Source of the DNA: Helicovermis profundi
GTDB taxonomy: Bacteria; Bacillota; Clostridia; Peptostreptococcales; Acidaminobacteraceae
Length of the DNA: 64,000 nt
Assembly (NCBI RefSeq): GCF_033097505.1
Contig: NZ_AP028654.1
Span: forward strand, 2,066,001 to 2,130,000
Direction of reading: 5' to 3'
In this document: one piece after another, positions 35,647 through 44,368 of the stretch
Layout: each line of letters opens with the position of its first letter
Position numbering within the stretch: the first letter of the stretch is position 1
Notes under the pieces: generated by a model
Databases searched by the model: none
What the model was told of the DNA's origin: nothing
The model's input: only the letters and a program-made list of their open reading frames with translations
Position numbers and translations under genes: made by a program

Positions 35647-35786
35647 ATAAATGAATTTCTTGGATTCAGAGGGAGTTTTTACTCCCACTGAATCTTAGAA
35701 AACATAATCCAGGGCCTTTTTTAGAGTTCTAATACCCCCACTTTTTTAAGAAGTGGGGGTATTAGAACTCTAAGGCATCGGATAAA
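35647..35786 (+). repeat. Full copy of the dispersed two-hairpin element
   Basis: This 140 bp copy begins ATAAATGAATTTCTTGG and ends TAAGGCATCGGATAAA. Hairpin 1 pairs ATTCAGAGGGAGT with ACTCCCACTGAAT. Hairpin 2 is a near-perfect stem pairing AGAGTTCTAATACCCCCACT with its complement at 35752-35772. It lies 38 bp after the phosphatase stop and about 110 bp before the permease pair. Confidence 0.9.
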
Positions 35787-35894
35787 ATCAGTTTTCAGAA
35801 AAATTAGTATTAATATAATTTATATTAATCAAATAAATATGCAAATAATACTTTTACAAAATATTATTTGCATCTATCTAAGGGAGGAATACTA

Positions 35895-36377
35895 TTGCAA
35901 TTTATATACATTTTGACAATAGTTTCAGTAATTATTTCATTTTTTATTGATTCTAAAAAAACAAAAAAAGCATTCAAAATTGGTGCAAAAAAACTTTGGA
36001 AGATTACCCCAACCTTTGTTTCAATACTTGTAGCAATATCTATTGTTTTATTTTTGCTACCTAACGAAACAATTGTTAAATACTTAGGCGGAGCGAAATC
36101 TTACACAGCTATTTTTTCTGCACTCACAATTGGATCAATAACAGTAATGCCTGGGCCAATTGTATATCCACTTTGCAAATTGCTACTAGAAAACGGTGTA
36201 TCATATAGTGTGATTGCTGCATTTGCAACATCTCTTATGATGGTTGGAATTATGACATTTCCTATCGAAAGTACATATTTTGGCAAAAAATTTGCAATTC
36301 TAAGAAATTTAACTAGTATAATTATTTCTTTTATTGTTGCTATAGTTTTCTCTTATGCAAGTGGGTGGTTAATATGA
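35895..36377 (+). CDS. Small permease, first half of a two-gene transporter
   Basis: This 160-residue membrane protein has about four to five hydrophobic segments. IKYLGG-type and AALTIGSITVMPGPIVYPL-like motifs (GSITVMPGPIVYPLCKLLL) resemble half of the predicted permease family that includes ArsP-like proteins. The start is TTG 35895 with AAGGGAGG upstream. It overlaps the next gene by ATGA, and the two proteins look like complementary halves of one transporter. Confidence 0.7.
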   Translation: MQFIYILTIVSVIISFFIDSKKTKKAFKIGAKKLWKITPTFVSILVAISIVLFLLPNETIVKYLGGAKSYTAIFSALTIGSITVMPGPIVYPLCKLLLENGVSYSVIAAFATSLMMVGIMTFPIESTYFGKKFAILRNLTSIIISFIVAIVFSYASGWLI

Positions 36378-36907
36378 ATAAATTAAAAATACTTTCAACA
36401 AAAACTATTATATTTATTGCTTTTATAATTTTTCTTATAATTTCAGTATTCATAAAATTTACACCGGGTATAGAAATTGCTAATAATTTTAAATCTTTTT
36501 CATTTGAAATGCTTAAAGTATTACCGCCCATTTTTATTTTAATAGGTCTATTTGATGTTTGGGTTAAAAGAGAAACAATAGTAAAACATCTTGGTAAAAA
36601 TGGTGGTATTAAAAGTTTCTTTTGGGTATTTATACTTGCAGCTCCAATGGCCGGAGGACTTTTACCAGCATTTCCAGTTGCTCATTCCTTATATAAAAAA
36701 GGAGCTCGTCTTACAGTAATACTTGTTTTTCTTGGAGCAGTTGGAATAGGACGCGTTCCAATGATTCTTTTTGAATCAACTTTTTTAGGAATTAAATATA
36801 GTGCAATTCGCATAATTGCTTCAATTCCGCTAGTTCTTATTTTTGGAATTTTATTAGGTAGATTACTAGAAAAACATAATTATGCATTACCTAAAAATGA
36901 TAAATAA
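36374..36907 (+). CDS. Small permease, second half of a two-gene transporter
   Basis: This is a membrane protein of about 177 residues with four to five hydrophobic segments. It contains VKHLGKNGGIKSFFWVFIL and AAPMAGGLLPAFPVAHSLYK, matching the VKYLGG and MPGPIVYPL blocks of its neighbour, so the two halves are paralogous. Each has a proline-rich re-entrant-like motif. The substrate is unknown. The ATG at 36374 overlaps the upstream stop. Confidence 0.7.
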   Translation: MNKLKILSTKTIIFIAFIIFLIISVFIKFTPGIEIANNFKSFSFEMLKVLPPIFILIGLFDVWVKRETIVKHLGKNGGIKSFFWVFILAAPMAGGLLPAFPVAHSLYKKGARLTVILVFLGAVGIGRVPMILFESTFLGIKYSAIRIIASIPLVLIFGILLGRLLEKHNYALPKNDK

Positions 36908-36940
36908 TTTATTAGTTTCAACCGAACAATCACAAATACA

Positions 36941-36980
36941 AAAAACTCCTTACCATTTTCACTTGCTAAGGGGTTTTTAT
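36941..36980 (+). terminator. Terminator of the split permease operon
   Basis: Twelve-base arms (AAAAACTCCTTA and TAAGGGGTTTTT) with a G-T pair are followed by T residues. Confidence 0.75.
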
Positions 36981-37046
36981 TAATTCGTATCTAACCTTGT
37001 CAAAAACATGTAATTGTAATAATATATTTCTTAAGGGGGTGTTCAA

Positions 37047-37358
37047 ATGGGTCTATTTTCAAAATCGAAAAATAAGTCAACTATAACTAATAAAAGACTA
37101 ACAAATAATTATAATAACGTCTTAAGAGATTTAAAGAAAAAAAGAGTAGAACATTGTCAACGCAATGATGTTAAGCTTTCTCAAATGGGCATGGATTTAG
37201 CACATATAGAAAAAAAATCAAAAACGCTTTTTAATGAATCAGTAAAATACATTAAATCTGGCAATAGCCATGAAGATGCATATATGTATGTACTAGAAAA
37301 TTTCACCGTTTCAAGTAATGATAAAGAGATTCTCAACAAGTTATATATCAGCAAATAA
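37047..37358 (+). CDS. Small hypothetical protein
   Basis: I do not recognise this basic 103-residue protein. It is predicted mostly helical, without membrane segments. AAGGGGGTG precedes the ATG and a short terminator follows, which supports it as a real gene. Confidence 0.65.
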   Translation: MGLFSKSKNKSTITNKRLTNNYNNVLRDLKKKRVEHCQRNDVKLSQMGMDLAHIEKKSKTLFNESVKYIKSGNSHEDAYMYVLENFTVSSNDKEILNKLYISK

Positions 37359-37381
37359 AAATCAAATATGTATCTTATGCG

Positions 37382-37414
37382 AATGCTCTTTTAGACTATA
37401 ATAGGGCATTTTTT
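37382..37414 (+). terminator. Terminator of the small hypothetical gene
   Basis: AATGCTCT pairs with AGGGCATT (one G-T pair) and is followed by TTTTTG. Confidence 0.6.
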
Positions 37415-37525
37415 GTCGTTAAAGTAATTAATTCTTTTATTTTTAATGTTTTTAAATTGTTTAATCTAAAATAGTGTGTTAGACTAGATACTTGCGTATC
37501 AAAAACATTCTAAAGGAGTTAATAA

Positions 37526-39025
37526 ATGAATACAATAAATTCTTCATTAAAAAACAACATATTATCTGGAATAACTGTAGCATTAGCACTTGTACCTGAA
37601 GCAATCGCATTTTCATTTGTAGCTGGTGTAGATCCATTAATTGGACTTTACAGCGCAATGATTATTGGATTAATAGCATCAATATTTGGCGGTCGACCAG
37701 GAATGATATCCGGGGCTACTGGATCCATAGCTGTAGTTATTGTAGCCTTAGTTCTATCACATGGTCTTGAATATTTATTTGCAGCAGTCATATTAATGGG
37801 AATCTTTCAAATACTCGCGGGAGTCCTTAAACTTGGAAAATTCATTAGACTCGTTCCTCATCCAGTAATGATAGGCTTTGTTAATGGACTTGCAATGATT
37901 ATATTTTTATCTCAATTTGAACAATTCAAAATTGGAAACGAGTGGCTTAAAGGCTCAGAGTTATTTATTATGGTTGGTCTAATAGTTTTGACAATGGTAA
38001 TTATAAAATTTTTTCCAAAACTCACTAAAGCTGTACCATCTACATTAGTTGCAATTATAACCGTTACTGTGATTTCAAATATATTTAAAATTCCTACAAA
38101 AACTGTAGGAGATTTAGCAACAATTTCTGGTGGACTTCCAACTTTTCATATACCAAATGTAACATTAAATTTTGATTTAATAAAAACAATATTACCATAT
38201 TCACTAATTATGGCAGTAATTGGACTAATAGAATCCTTAATGACTTTGAATTTAATAGATGAAACAACCGATACACGTGGTCATGGAAATAAAGAATGTA
38301 TAGCTCAAGGCACCGCTAATATGGTTTGCGGTGTATTTGGCGGAATGGGTGGATGTGCTATGATTGGTCAAAGTATGTTAAATATCCAATCTGGAGGTAC
38401 AAAAAAATCTTCTGGCGTAACAGCTGCCTTATCTCTTTTAGTATTTATTATGTTTGGCTCTAATATAATTTCAATGATTCCCATAGCATCATTAGTAGGT
38501 ATTATGTTCATAGTAGTAATAAGTACTTTCGAATGGGAAACATTCAAAATGATAAATAAAATACCAAGAACTGACGCACTAGTTATAATAGTAGTGTCAA
38601 TAATAACTATATTTACAAATTTGGCTGTATCAGTATTTATTGGAATCATACTTTCAGCACTTTCTTTCGCATGGAAAAAAGGTAAACATATTAGTTCTAA
38701 AACAATAATTGAAAATAATACTAAAATTTATCTATTAGACGGACCACTATTTTTTGGATCAATTAAAAACTTTATGGATCTATTTAATGTAAAAAACGAT
38801 CCTGATGAGGTTATTATAGATTTTCTTAATTCTCATGTACATGATCATTCAGCTATAGCTGCAATTGACTCGCTTACTACACGCTATTTGACAAATGGTA
38901 AAAAAATTCATATACGTCACTTAAGCCAAGAATGTCGTCAACTACTACATGACGCTAAGGATATTGTAGAAATTAATATTATCGAAGATCCAAAATATCA
39001 TGTTGCTACAGATGAATTAGCATAA
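37526..39025 (+). CDS. SulP family anion transporter with STAS domain
   Basis: This 499-residue membrane protein has the SulP start GITVALALVPEAIAFSFVAGVDPLIGLYSA, then GATGSIAVV and VPHPVMIGFVNGLA. GLIESLMTLNLIDE and GGCAMIGQSMLN follow. A short C-terminal STAS domain begins near residue 415 (YLLDGPLFFGS). SulP proteins carry sulfate, bicarbonate or other anions, usually with a proton or sodium. TTGTTT and TAGACT at 17 bp spacing (37457-37485) could be its promoter. Confidence 0.93.
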   Translation: MNTINSSLKNNILSGITVALALVPEAIAFSFVAGVDPLIGLYSAMIIGLIASIFGGRPGMISGATGSIAVVIVALVLSHGLEYLFAAVILMGIFQILAGVLKLGKFIRLVPHPVMIGFVNGLAMIIFLSQFEQFKIGNEWLKGSELFIMVGLIVLTMVIIKFFPKLTKAVPSTLVAIITVTVISNIFKIPTKTVGDLATISGGLPTFHIPNVTLNFDLIKTILPYSLIMAVIGLIESLMTLNLIDETTDTRGHGNKECIAQGTANMVCGVFGGMGGCAMIGQSMLNIQSGGTKKSSGVTAALSLLVFIMFGSNIISMIPIASLVGIMFIVVISTFEWETFKMINKIPRTDALVIIVVSIITIFTNLAVSVFIGIILSALSFAWKKGKHISSKTIIENNTKIYLLDGPLFFGSIKNFMDLFNVKNDPDEVIIDFLNSHVHDHSAIAAIDSLTTRYLTNGKKIHIRHLSQECRQLLHDAKDIVEINIIEDPKYHVATDELA

Positions 39026-39031
39026 TTTTTT

Positions 39032-39078
39032 AATGCCAAACAGTTATTTTTACATGTAAAAAGTGTTTGGCATTTTAT
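39032..39078. terminator. Terminator between converging genes
   Basis: AATGCCAAACA and TGTTTGGCATT arms are followed by T residues. It can serve both the SulP gene and the dehydrogenase gene. Confidence 0.8.
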
Positions 39079-39083
39079 TTTTC

Positions 39084-40043
39084 CTAATTATTTACAACAT
39101 TAATTGCATTTCCATTAATAAAAGTCTCTAGATTTTTAACAGCAATTTTCATAAGTCTCTCTCTTGCTTCAAGCGGAGCCCATGCAATATGGGGTGTAAT
39201 TATTAAATTTGGAGCTCTTAGCAAAATTGAATCTTTAGAAATCGGTTCTTCTTTTACTACATCAATTGCTGCCGCTTTAATTTTTCCATTTTCTAAATTT
39301 TCTACAATAGCTTTATCATCTATTAAGCCTCCACGTGAAGTGTTAATTAAAATTACGCCTTTTTTCATGAGTTTAATGGAATCATTATTAATTATATTTT
39401 TTGTGCTATCGAACAATGGAACATGAAGAGAAATAATATCAGACATTTTATATAGGCTTTCAAGTGATACAAATTTTTTAAAGTTCGTTTCAACTTCATT
39501 AACCTTAGAACGATTATAAATCAGAACTTTCATTCCAAATGCTAAAGCTATTTCTGTAGTTTTCTTCCCAATTTTACCATAACCTATAATACCAATAGTT
39601 TTTCCACTAAGTTCAATTTGTGGAGTCTTCCAGTAACAAAAATCTAAACTTTTTGACCACTCACCTTTATGTACTGATTCAGAGTGAAGTTCAACTTTAT
39701 GACAAATATCTAGAAGAAGTGCAAACACATACTGAGCAACTGATGACGTACTGTAACTCGGTACATTTGTTACTGTAATTCCATATTGGTTTGCACCTTC
39801 TATATCAACCATATTATATCCCGTTGCTAAAACCCCAATATATTTTAGTTTTGGAGAATTACTCATTATTTCTTTAGTAATACTAATCTTATTAATAAAA
39901 ATAATTTCTGCATTCTTTATTCTTTCTATTACAAGTGAATCACTAGTTCTATCATATACAGTTACTTGACCAAATTTATTAAAACCCTCCCAAGATAAAT
40001 CACCTGGGTTAGATGTATATCCATCTAAAATTACAATATTCAT
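39084..40043 (-). CDS. D-2-hydroxyacid dehydrogenase (glycerate dehydrogenase-like)
   Basis: This 319-residue NAD-dependent enzyme has the Rossmann loop IGIIGYGKIGKKTTEIA, NTSRGGLIDD with the catalytic Arg, the Glu in VVKEEP, and the general acid in TPHIAWAP. It resembles the HprA/glycerate dehydrogenase branch that interconverts hydroxypyruvate and D-glycerate. The gene lies downstream of a glycerate kinase on the same strand, with a dispersed repeat between them, so the pair may feed glycerate into glycolysis. Lactate or other 2-hydroxyacid activity is also possible. Confidence 0.9.
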   Translation of the reverse strand: MNIVILDGYTSNPGDLSWEGFNKFGQVTVYDRTSDSLVIERIKNAEIIFINKISITKEIMSNSPKLKYIGVLATGYNMVDIEGANQYGITVTNVPSYSTSSVAQYVFALLLDICHKVELHSESVHKGEWSKSLDFCYWKTPQIELSGKTIGIIGYGKIGKKTTEIALAFGMKVLIYNRSKVNEVETNFKKFVSLESLYKMSDIISLHVPLFDSTKNIINNDSIKLMKKGVILINTSRGGLIDDKAIVENLENGKIKAAAIDVVKEEPISKDSILLRAPNLIITPHIAWAPLEARERLMKIAVKNLETFINGNAINVVNN

Positions 40044-40059
40044 ATATTCTCCTCTTTTA

Positions 40060-40198
40060 ATAAATGAATTTCTTGGATTCAGAGGGAGTTTTTACTCCCA
40101 CTGAATCTTAGAAAACATAATCCAGGGCCTTTTTAGAGTTCTTTATCCCCCACTTTTTTTAGAAATGGGGCTATTAGAACTCTAAGGCATCGGATAAA
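40060..40198 (+). repeat. Full copy of the dispersed two-hairpin element, overlapping the glycerate kinase gene
   Basis: This 139 bp copy has an intact first hairpin and a degraded second one (CCCCCACT against AATGGGG). Its last 25 bases lie inside the glycerate kinase reading frame and encode its final SLSDALEF and stop. It therefore lies between two genes of one operon. Confidence 0.9.
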
Positions 40199-41352
40199 CT
40201 TACTCCAACTTTTAATATCCTACATAAACTGTTTGTAGCCTTTCTTAGTCTTTCATTTGCATTAATATAAATTTCATCCTTATCAATTGGATAAGTAATG
40301 GTTGAAATAAGAGCATCTACTCCAAAGTCGTAAATTTTTTCATAATTTTCTTTTGCACTCCCGACTATTAAAACAAGCTTTGAATCTGATTTATTTACTC
40401 TTTTAGAAATACCTGTTACTAATTTTCCAAAGCTTGACTGATTATCTAATTCACCTTCTCCAGAAATAACAAGATCAATATCATTAATTAATGAATCAAA
40501 CTCAACTAAATCAAGCATTACATCAACACCTGATTTTAAAGTAGCATTAAAAAATACAGAAAGTGCCGCTCCAATACCACCAGCTGCTCCAGCACCTTTA
40601 ATTAAATCTACATTTACGCCAAATTGTTTTAATAATAGATTTTTATAATTTTCCATACCGCTCTCTAAAAATGGAAGTAAAATAGAATTTAAACCCTTTT
40701 GAGGCCCATAAACATAAGTTGCCCCATTTAATCCAGTAAGAGGATTATTTACATCACAAATCACTGTTATTGGTATATTTTTTAGTTTTTTATTAATAAC
40801 ATTTATATCAATAAAATCAATTTCACTTAAAATTTTTCCGCCCTCTTCGTTAATTTCAACAAATTCACTATTATCATTTGAATTAGGTTTTTTAGTAAAA
40901 AACTTCACACCAAGGGCTTTTGCCATACCTACTCCACCATCATTAGTAGCACTTCCACCGATCCCTAGAAGAATTGAACTAACTCCGTTTTTAACAGCAT
41001 GAAGAATCATTTGACCAGTTCCAAAGGAAGAAGCTTCAAATGGATTTAGTTCATTGGGTTTTAATCTCATAATTCCAGACGCCTCAGCCATTTCTATTAC
41101 TGCAACATTTTCATAAATACCGTACCTAGCACTTATATTTCTTCCAAGCGGATCTTTTACTATACAATCTACATACCTTCCGTTTTTTGCTTTAATAATT
41201 GCAGCAAGAGTACCCTCTCCGCCATCTCCTATAGGAATCTCTATAATATCAGAACTTGGAAAATGTTTTAAAAATTCATCTTTTATAATACTACTAACTT
41301 CTACTGACGAAAGTGTACCTTTAAAAGAATCTGGTATAATCATAACTTTCAT
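40174..41352 (-). CDS. Glycerate 2-kinase (GlxK/GarK type) with repeat-derived C-terminus
   Basis: This 392-residue kinase has the family start MIIPDSFKGTLSS, then IPIGDGGEGTL, GIGGSATNDGGVGMAKALG, GAGAAGGIGAAL and VISGEGELDNQSSFGK. It phosphorylates D-glycerate to 2-phosphoglycerate. The last eight residues, SLSDALEF, are encoded by the end of the dispersed element at 40060-40198. The ancestral C-terminus was therefore probably different and slightly shorter or longer; core motifs are unaffected. It probably works with the dehydrogenase encoded next. Confidence 0.93.
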   Translation of the reverse strand: MKVMIIPDSFKGTLSSVEVSSIIKDEFLKHFPSSDIIEIPIGDGGEGTLAAIIKAKNGRYVDCIVKDPLGRNISARYGIYENVAVIEMAEASGIMRLKPNELNPFEASSFGTGQMILHAVKNGVSSILLGIGGSATNDGGVGMAKALGVKFFTKKPNSNDNSEFVEINEEGGKILSEIDFIDINVINKKLKNIPITVICDVNNPLTGLNGATYVYGPQKGLNSILLPFLESGMENYKNLLLKQFGVNVDLIKGAGAAGGIGAALSVFFNATLKSGVDVMLDLVEFDSLINDIDLVISGEGELDNQSSFGKLVTGISKRVNKSDSKLVLIVGSAKENYEKIYDFGVDALISTITYPIDKDEIYINANERLRKATNSLCRILKVGVSLSDALEF

Positions 41353-41420
41353 ATTAAATAACCTCTTTTTATTTATTGATATCAGTCATTCTAAATAATT
41401 AAATTACATTTTTTACATAA

Positions 41421-41768
41421 TCAGCACCAATATTTAGTTCCTAATAATAAATCTATAATTTTAAGTTGCTCATCAACTTTTTCTTTATCTAAAGTTTCTT
41501 CTTTTTTGCCATCAAAACCATATCCCCATAGCTCCCATGAAAACATCTTAAATGATGGATATTTATCTGTATTTTCTTGTAAAGACCAAATAATATTTGA
41601 AATTTCATTATATTTTTTTATATTAGTTTTTTGTAGTTCATTGTATTTATTGATATCAGTCAATACATTAAGTGATTTTACAAGTTTATACCTATAATTT
41701 AAAGATTCATTTTCCTTATAATTAATTAAAAGAAAATTTTCAAGATTTTTTACAAATTGTCTATACAT
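41421..41768 (-). CDS. Partner protein of the nucleotidyltransferase gene, unknown
   Basis: I do not recognise this 115-residue protein, which is predicted mostly helical and charged, ending in GTKYWC. The conserved-looking stretch FKMFSWELWGYGFDGKKEET is the most distinctive part. It overlaps the nucleotidyltransferase gene by 8 bp, which suggests a two-gene unit such as an antitoxin or partner subunit. No RxxxxH motif of HEPN toxins is present. Confidence 0.6.
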   Translation of the reverse strand: MYRQFVKNLENFLLINYKENESLNYRYKLVKSLNVLTDINKYNELQKTNIKKYNEISNIIWSLQENTDKYPSFKMFSWELWGYGFDGKKEETLDKEKVDEQLKIIDLLLGTKYWC

Positions 41769-42276
41769 TAAATTTCTCCTTAAACTTTAGACTATTCTTT
41801 TTAAATTCCATTTGTATTCTTTTGCTAAAATCTTTCCTATTAATAACATTTTGAATTAACTCATTTAATATTTTATAATCAGCTTCTTTAATTAGTTCTT
41901 TTATATCTTCTTTATCTTTAATAGAATATCGCGCTAATTTGCTTACAATAATATCTTCTCTACTTAATATATAAAATTTTAAATAGCTAAAACCATCAAT
42001 AAATTTTGATCTTTTTTCAAAGTCAGTTGAAATAGGAGTCACATAAGTATCTAACATATCAAATCTATCAAACAATCTAAAAATTTTACCAACTGATGCA
42101 TCATAATTAATATCAATAAAATCTATATCTAAAGTAGCTCTAGTTAAATAATCTCCAAGTATACAGCCTGATCCTCCAAGAATATATATAGGTGGACATT
42201 TTATTTTTTTTAAAAATGCAAAATCATCTGCATCATGTAACAATTCTAACAATATATCTTTATTTTTAAGTTCCAT
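41761..42276 (-). CDS. Predicted nucleotidyltransferase (DUF6036-like, MNT fold)
   Basis: This 171-residue protein has ILGGSGCILGDYLTRATLDIDF. The GGS motif followed by a spaced TxDIDF acidic pair is that of nucleotidyltransferase-fold proteins of the DUF6036/AbiEii group. Later it shows LSREDIIVSKLARYSIKDKEDI, a segment shared by that group. Such proteins often belong to two-gene toxin-antitoxin or abortive-infection modules. It overlaps a second small gene downstream. That it is a toxin-antitoxin unit is inference. Confidence 0.75.
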   Translation of the reverse strand: MELKNKDILLELLHDADDFAFLKKIKCPPIYILGGSGCILGDYLTRATLDIDFIDINYDASVGKIFRLFDRFDMLDTYVTPISTDFEKRSKFIDGFSYLKFYILSREDIIVSKLARYSIKDKEDIKELIKEADYKILNELIQNVINRKDFSKRIQMEFKKNSLKFKEKFNV

Positions 42277-42642
42277 TTTACACCTCTAATTTTGTATTTC
42301 TAAATAAATTATACAATTATTAACTCTTTAAATCAAATATCACATCTATTAAATATAGGTCATATAAACTAATAGCTTTCTCTAATCGTTTATAAACTTT
42401 TTGAACAATATAAAGTTTTTTTTCAATCAATTTTAACTAACGATTGATGAATAAAGTAATTCCAAGTATAATTAATTAAAAGATTTAGCAAGAAAATAAA
42501 ATAATTGACAACAAAATCAAAATAACCACTTTTAACTATTGAAATACAACTTACTACCATTTTCATGTAGATTTTTTACAGATAAATTCAGCTTTACACC
42601 TTTTAAATTTATATTTAATAATACTAGTGAAAGGATTTTATT
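42277..42642. other. 366 bp AT-rich divergent intergenic region
   Basis: The region separates the nucleotidyltransferase pair (minus) from the PatB-like gene (plus). It contains a TTGACA at about 42507 and TTTACA with TAATAA near the PatB start, but I cannot fix a promoter with confidence. I see no gene, hairpin or repeat of note. Confidence 0.35.
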
Positions 42643-43836
42643 ATGGATTATAATTTCGATTCAATAATTGATAGAAGTATTTACCCAACTGAAAAATGGA
42701 GCAAGGAAAAATTAAATAAATATTTTGGAAATAAAGATTTATTATCTTTATGGGTGGCTGATATGGATTTTAAAACATCAAATTTGTTAATAGACGATTT
42801 AGTAAACAGAGCCAGGCATGGAATATTTGGATATGAATACAAAACTGATGATCATCACAATGCAATCATAAATTGGTACAAGAAACGACATAATTGGAGC
42901 TTTAAACAACACGACTTGTACTACGCACCTAATATTTTATCAGCTATTTCTATTTTAATTGATTTACTAACGGATGTTGGAGATCATATTATTATCCAAA
43001 CTCCAGTATATTACCCTTTTTCGAAAAACATTAAATATCATAAAAGGATTCCTATAAATAATTCTTTAATTTTAGTTGACGGAAAATACGAAATAGATTT
43101 TGACGATTTAGAGGAGAAAGCAAAGAATTCAAAGGCAAAACTAATAATTCTATCAAATCCTCACAATCCAGTTGGTAGAGTGTGGAAAGAATACGAACTC
43201 AAAAGAATTGGTGAGATTTGCTTAAAATATGATATAAAAATAATTTCAGATGAAATTCATGGAGATATTGTATATAAGAATTATAAGTATACACCCATTG
43301 CTTCTATTTCAGAGGATATTGCCAATATTACTATGACATGTTTATCACCAGGAAAAACTTTTAATATATCCGGTTTAAGCACTGCAGCTGTAATTATTTC
43401 CAACAAAGAGATTGCAAAAAAATTCATGAGATTTGAAAACAAATATCATATTAACACCAATAATTCCTTTTCTTTAGTAGCATTTCACTCATCGTATGCA
43501 AAATGTGGACAGTGGTTCGATAAGTTTTTAGTATATTTAGAGGACAACTTACTGTTTTTGAAGAATTATATTAAGAAAAATTTGCCAATTATAACCTTAA
43601 TAGAACCTGAAGGAACTTATTTGATATGGATTGATTTAAGAAAACTTAAGATGAAAGACAAACAGCTACAAAAATTCATCATTGATGAAGTAAAAGTGGC
43701 ATTTGTTTTTGGACATTGGTTTGGAAATGAGGGATCTGGCTTTATAAGAGTCAACATTGCATGCCCAAGAAAAATATTAGAAGAAGCATTAATACGATTA
43801 AAATCAGCAATTGATCAACACAATGTTAATCTGTAG
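42643..43836 (+). CDS. MalY/PatB family aminotransferase (cystathionine beta-lyase-like)
   Basis: This 397-residue PLP enzyme has LSLWVADMDFKTS near the N-terminus, FGYEYKTDDHHNAI, and ILSNPHNPVGRVW. ISDEIHGDIVY supplies the Asp for the pyridine nitrogen, and the Schiff-base Lys is in LSPGKTFNISGL. This set is diagnostic of the MalY/PatB C-S lyase group, which splits cystathionine or cysteine conjugates to homocysteine or thiols, pyruvate and ammonia. It has its own ribosome site GAAAGG. It appears to be monocistronic. Confidence 0.92.
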   Translation: MDYNFDSIIDRSIYPTEKWSKEKLNKYFGNKDLLSLWVADMDFKTSNLLIDDLVNRARHGIFGYEYKTDDHHNAIINWYKKRHNWSFKQHDLYYAPNILSAISILIDLLTDVGDHIIIQTPVYYPFSKNIKYHKRIPINNSLILVDGKYEIDFDDLEEKAKNSKAKLIILSNPHNPVGRVWKEYELKRIGEICLKYDIKIISDEIHGDIVYKNYKYTPIASISEDIANITMTCLSPGKTFNISGLSTAAVIISNKEIAKKFMRFENKYHINTNNSFSLVAFHSSYAKCGQWFDKFLVYLEDNLLFLKNYIKKNLPIITLIEPEGTYLIWIDLRKLKMKDKQLQKFIIDEVKVAFVFGHWFGNEGSGFIRVNIACPRKILEEALIRLKSAIDQHNVNL

Positions 43837-44024
43837 TTTATATAAAATTAAGTTTTAGATATAAGTACTTAAAAATAGCAACTTATATAAATCATAAATA
43901 TGAATAAAAATTTAGGAAAAATATCGTATAATTGTATTACAAAAAATTATGATTAAAACTCAATAATTTGGGTATATATGTAGTCGTTAGTATTATTGTT
44001 TTTATTAGTTAAGGTGGTGATAAT

Positions 44025-44327
44025 ATGAATAAAATTCTAATTAATCAAATTATAACACTAAGAGAAAAAAGAAAAGTTCTTGAAGCTGAACTCGGACTTT
44101 CATCTGAAAATGCTCATATTTTTTCAAAAATTGAAATGAATCTTATAAAACAAGAAATAAACAGTGAACATGCATATTATACTCTTGAAAAAATTAAGCA
44201 TGAACTACTCTTTGCTGAAGATGATTTTATTAGAGCATACAGCAAAATCGATGGCAATGATATAAACGACGAGTGGAATAATGAATTTGAAGGTCTAATT
44301 AACAATGATATGTCAAAACTAATTTAA
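44025..44327 (+). CDS. Small helical hypothetical protein
   Basis: I do not recognise this acidic 100-residue protein. Heptad spacing in residues 6-75 (ITLREKRKVLEAEL, TLEKIKHELLFAEDDFI) suggests a coiled-coil. AAGGTGGTG stands before the ATG and a terminator follows. Confidence 0.65.
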   Translation: MNKILINQIITLREKRKVLEAELGLSSENAHIFSKIEMNLIKQEINSEHAYYTLEKIKHELLFAEDDFIRAYSKIDGNDINDEWNNEFEGLINNDMSKLI

Positions 44328-44341
44328 TGTAAAATCTTCCT

Positions 44342-44368
44342 AGCTATTGATAATTCAATAGCTTTTTT
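44342..44368 (+). terminator. Terminator of the small helical protein gene
   Basis: AGCTATTGA and TCAATAGCT form a perfect 9 bp stem with a 4-base loop, followed by TTTTTT. Confidence 0.8.

Noticed and set aside
35647-35786. The two-hairpin element as a riboswitch or terminator
   Set aside because: It recurs next to unrelated genes in both orientations, both upstream and downstream of genes, and lacks T-runs after the stems. That fits a dispersed repeat better than a gene-specific control RNA.
42277-42642. A gene in the 366 bp gap upstream of the PatB-like gene
   Set aside because: I found no frame of useful length with a ribosome site and no recognisable peptide in this gap.
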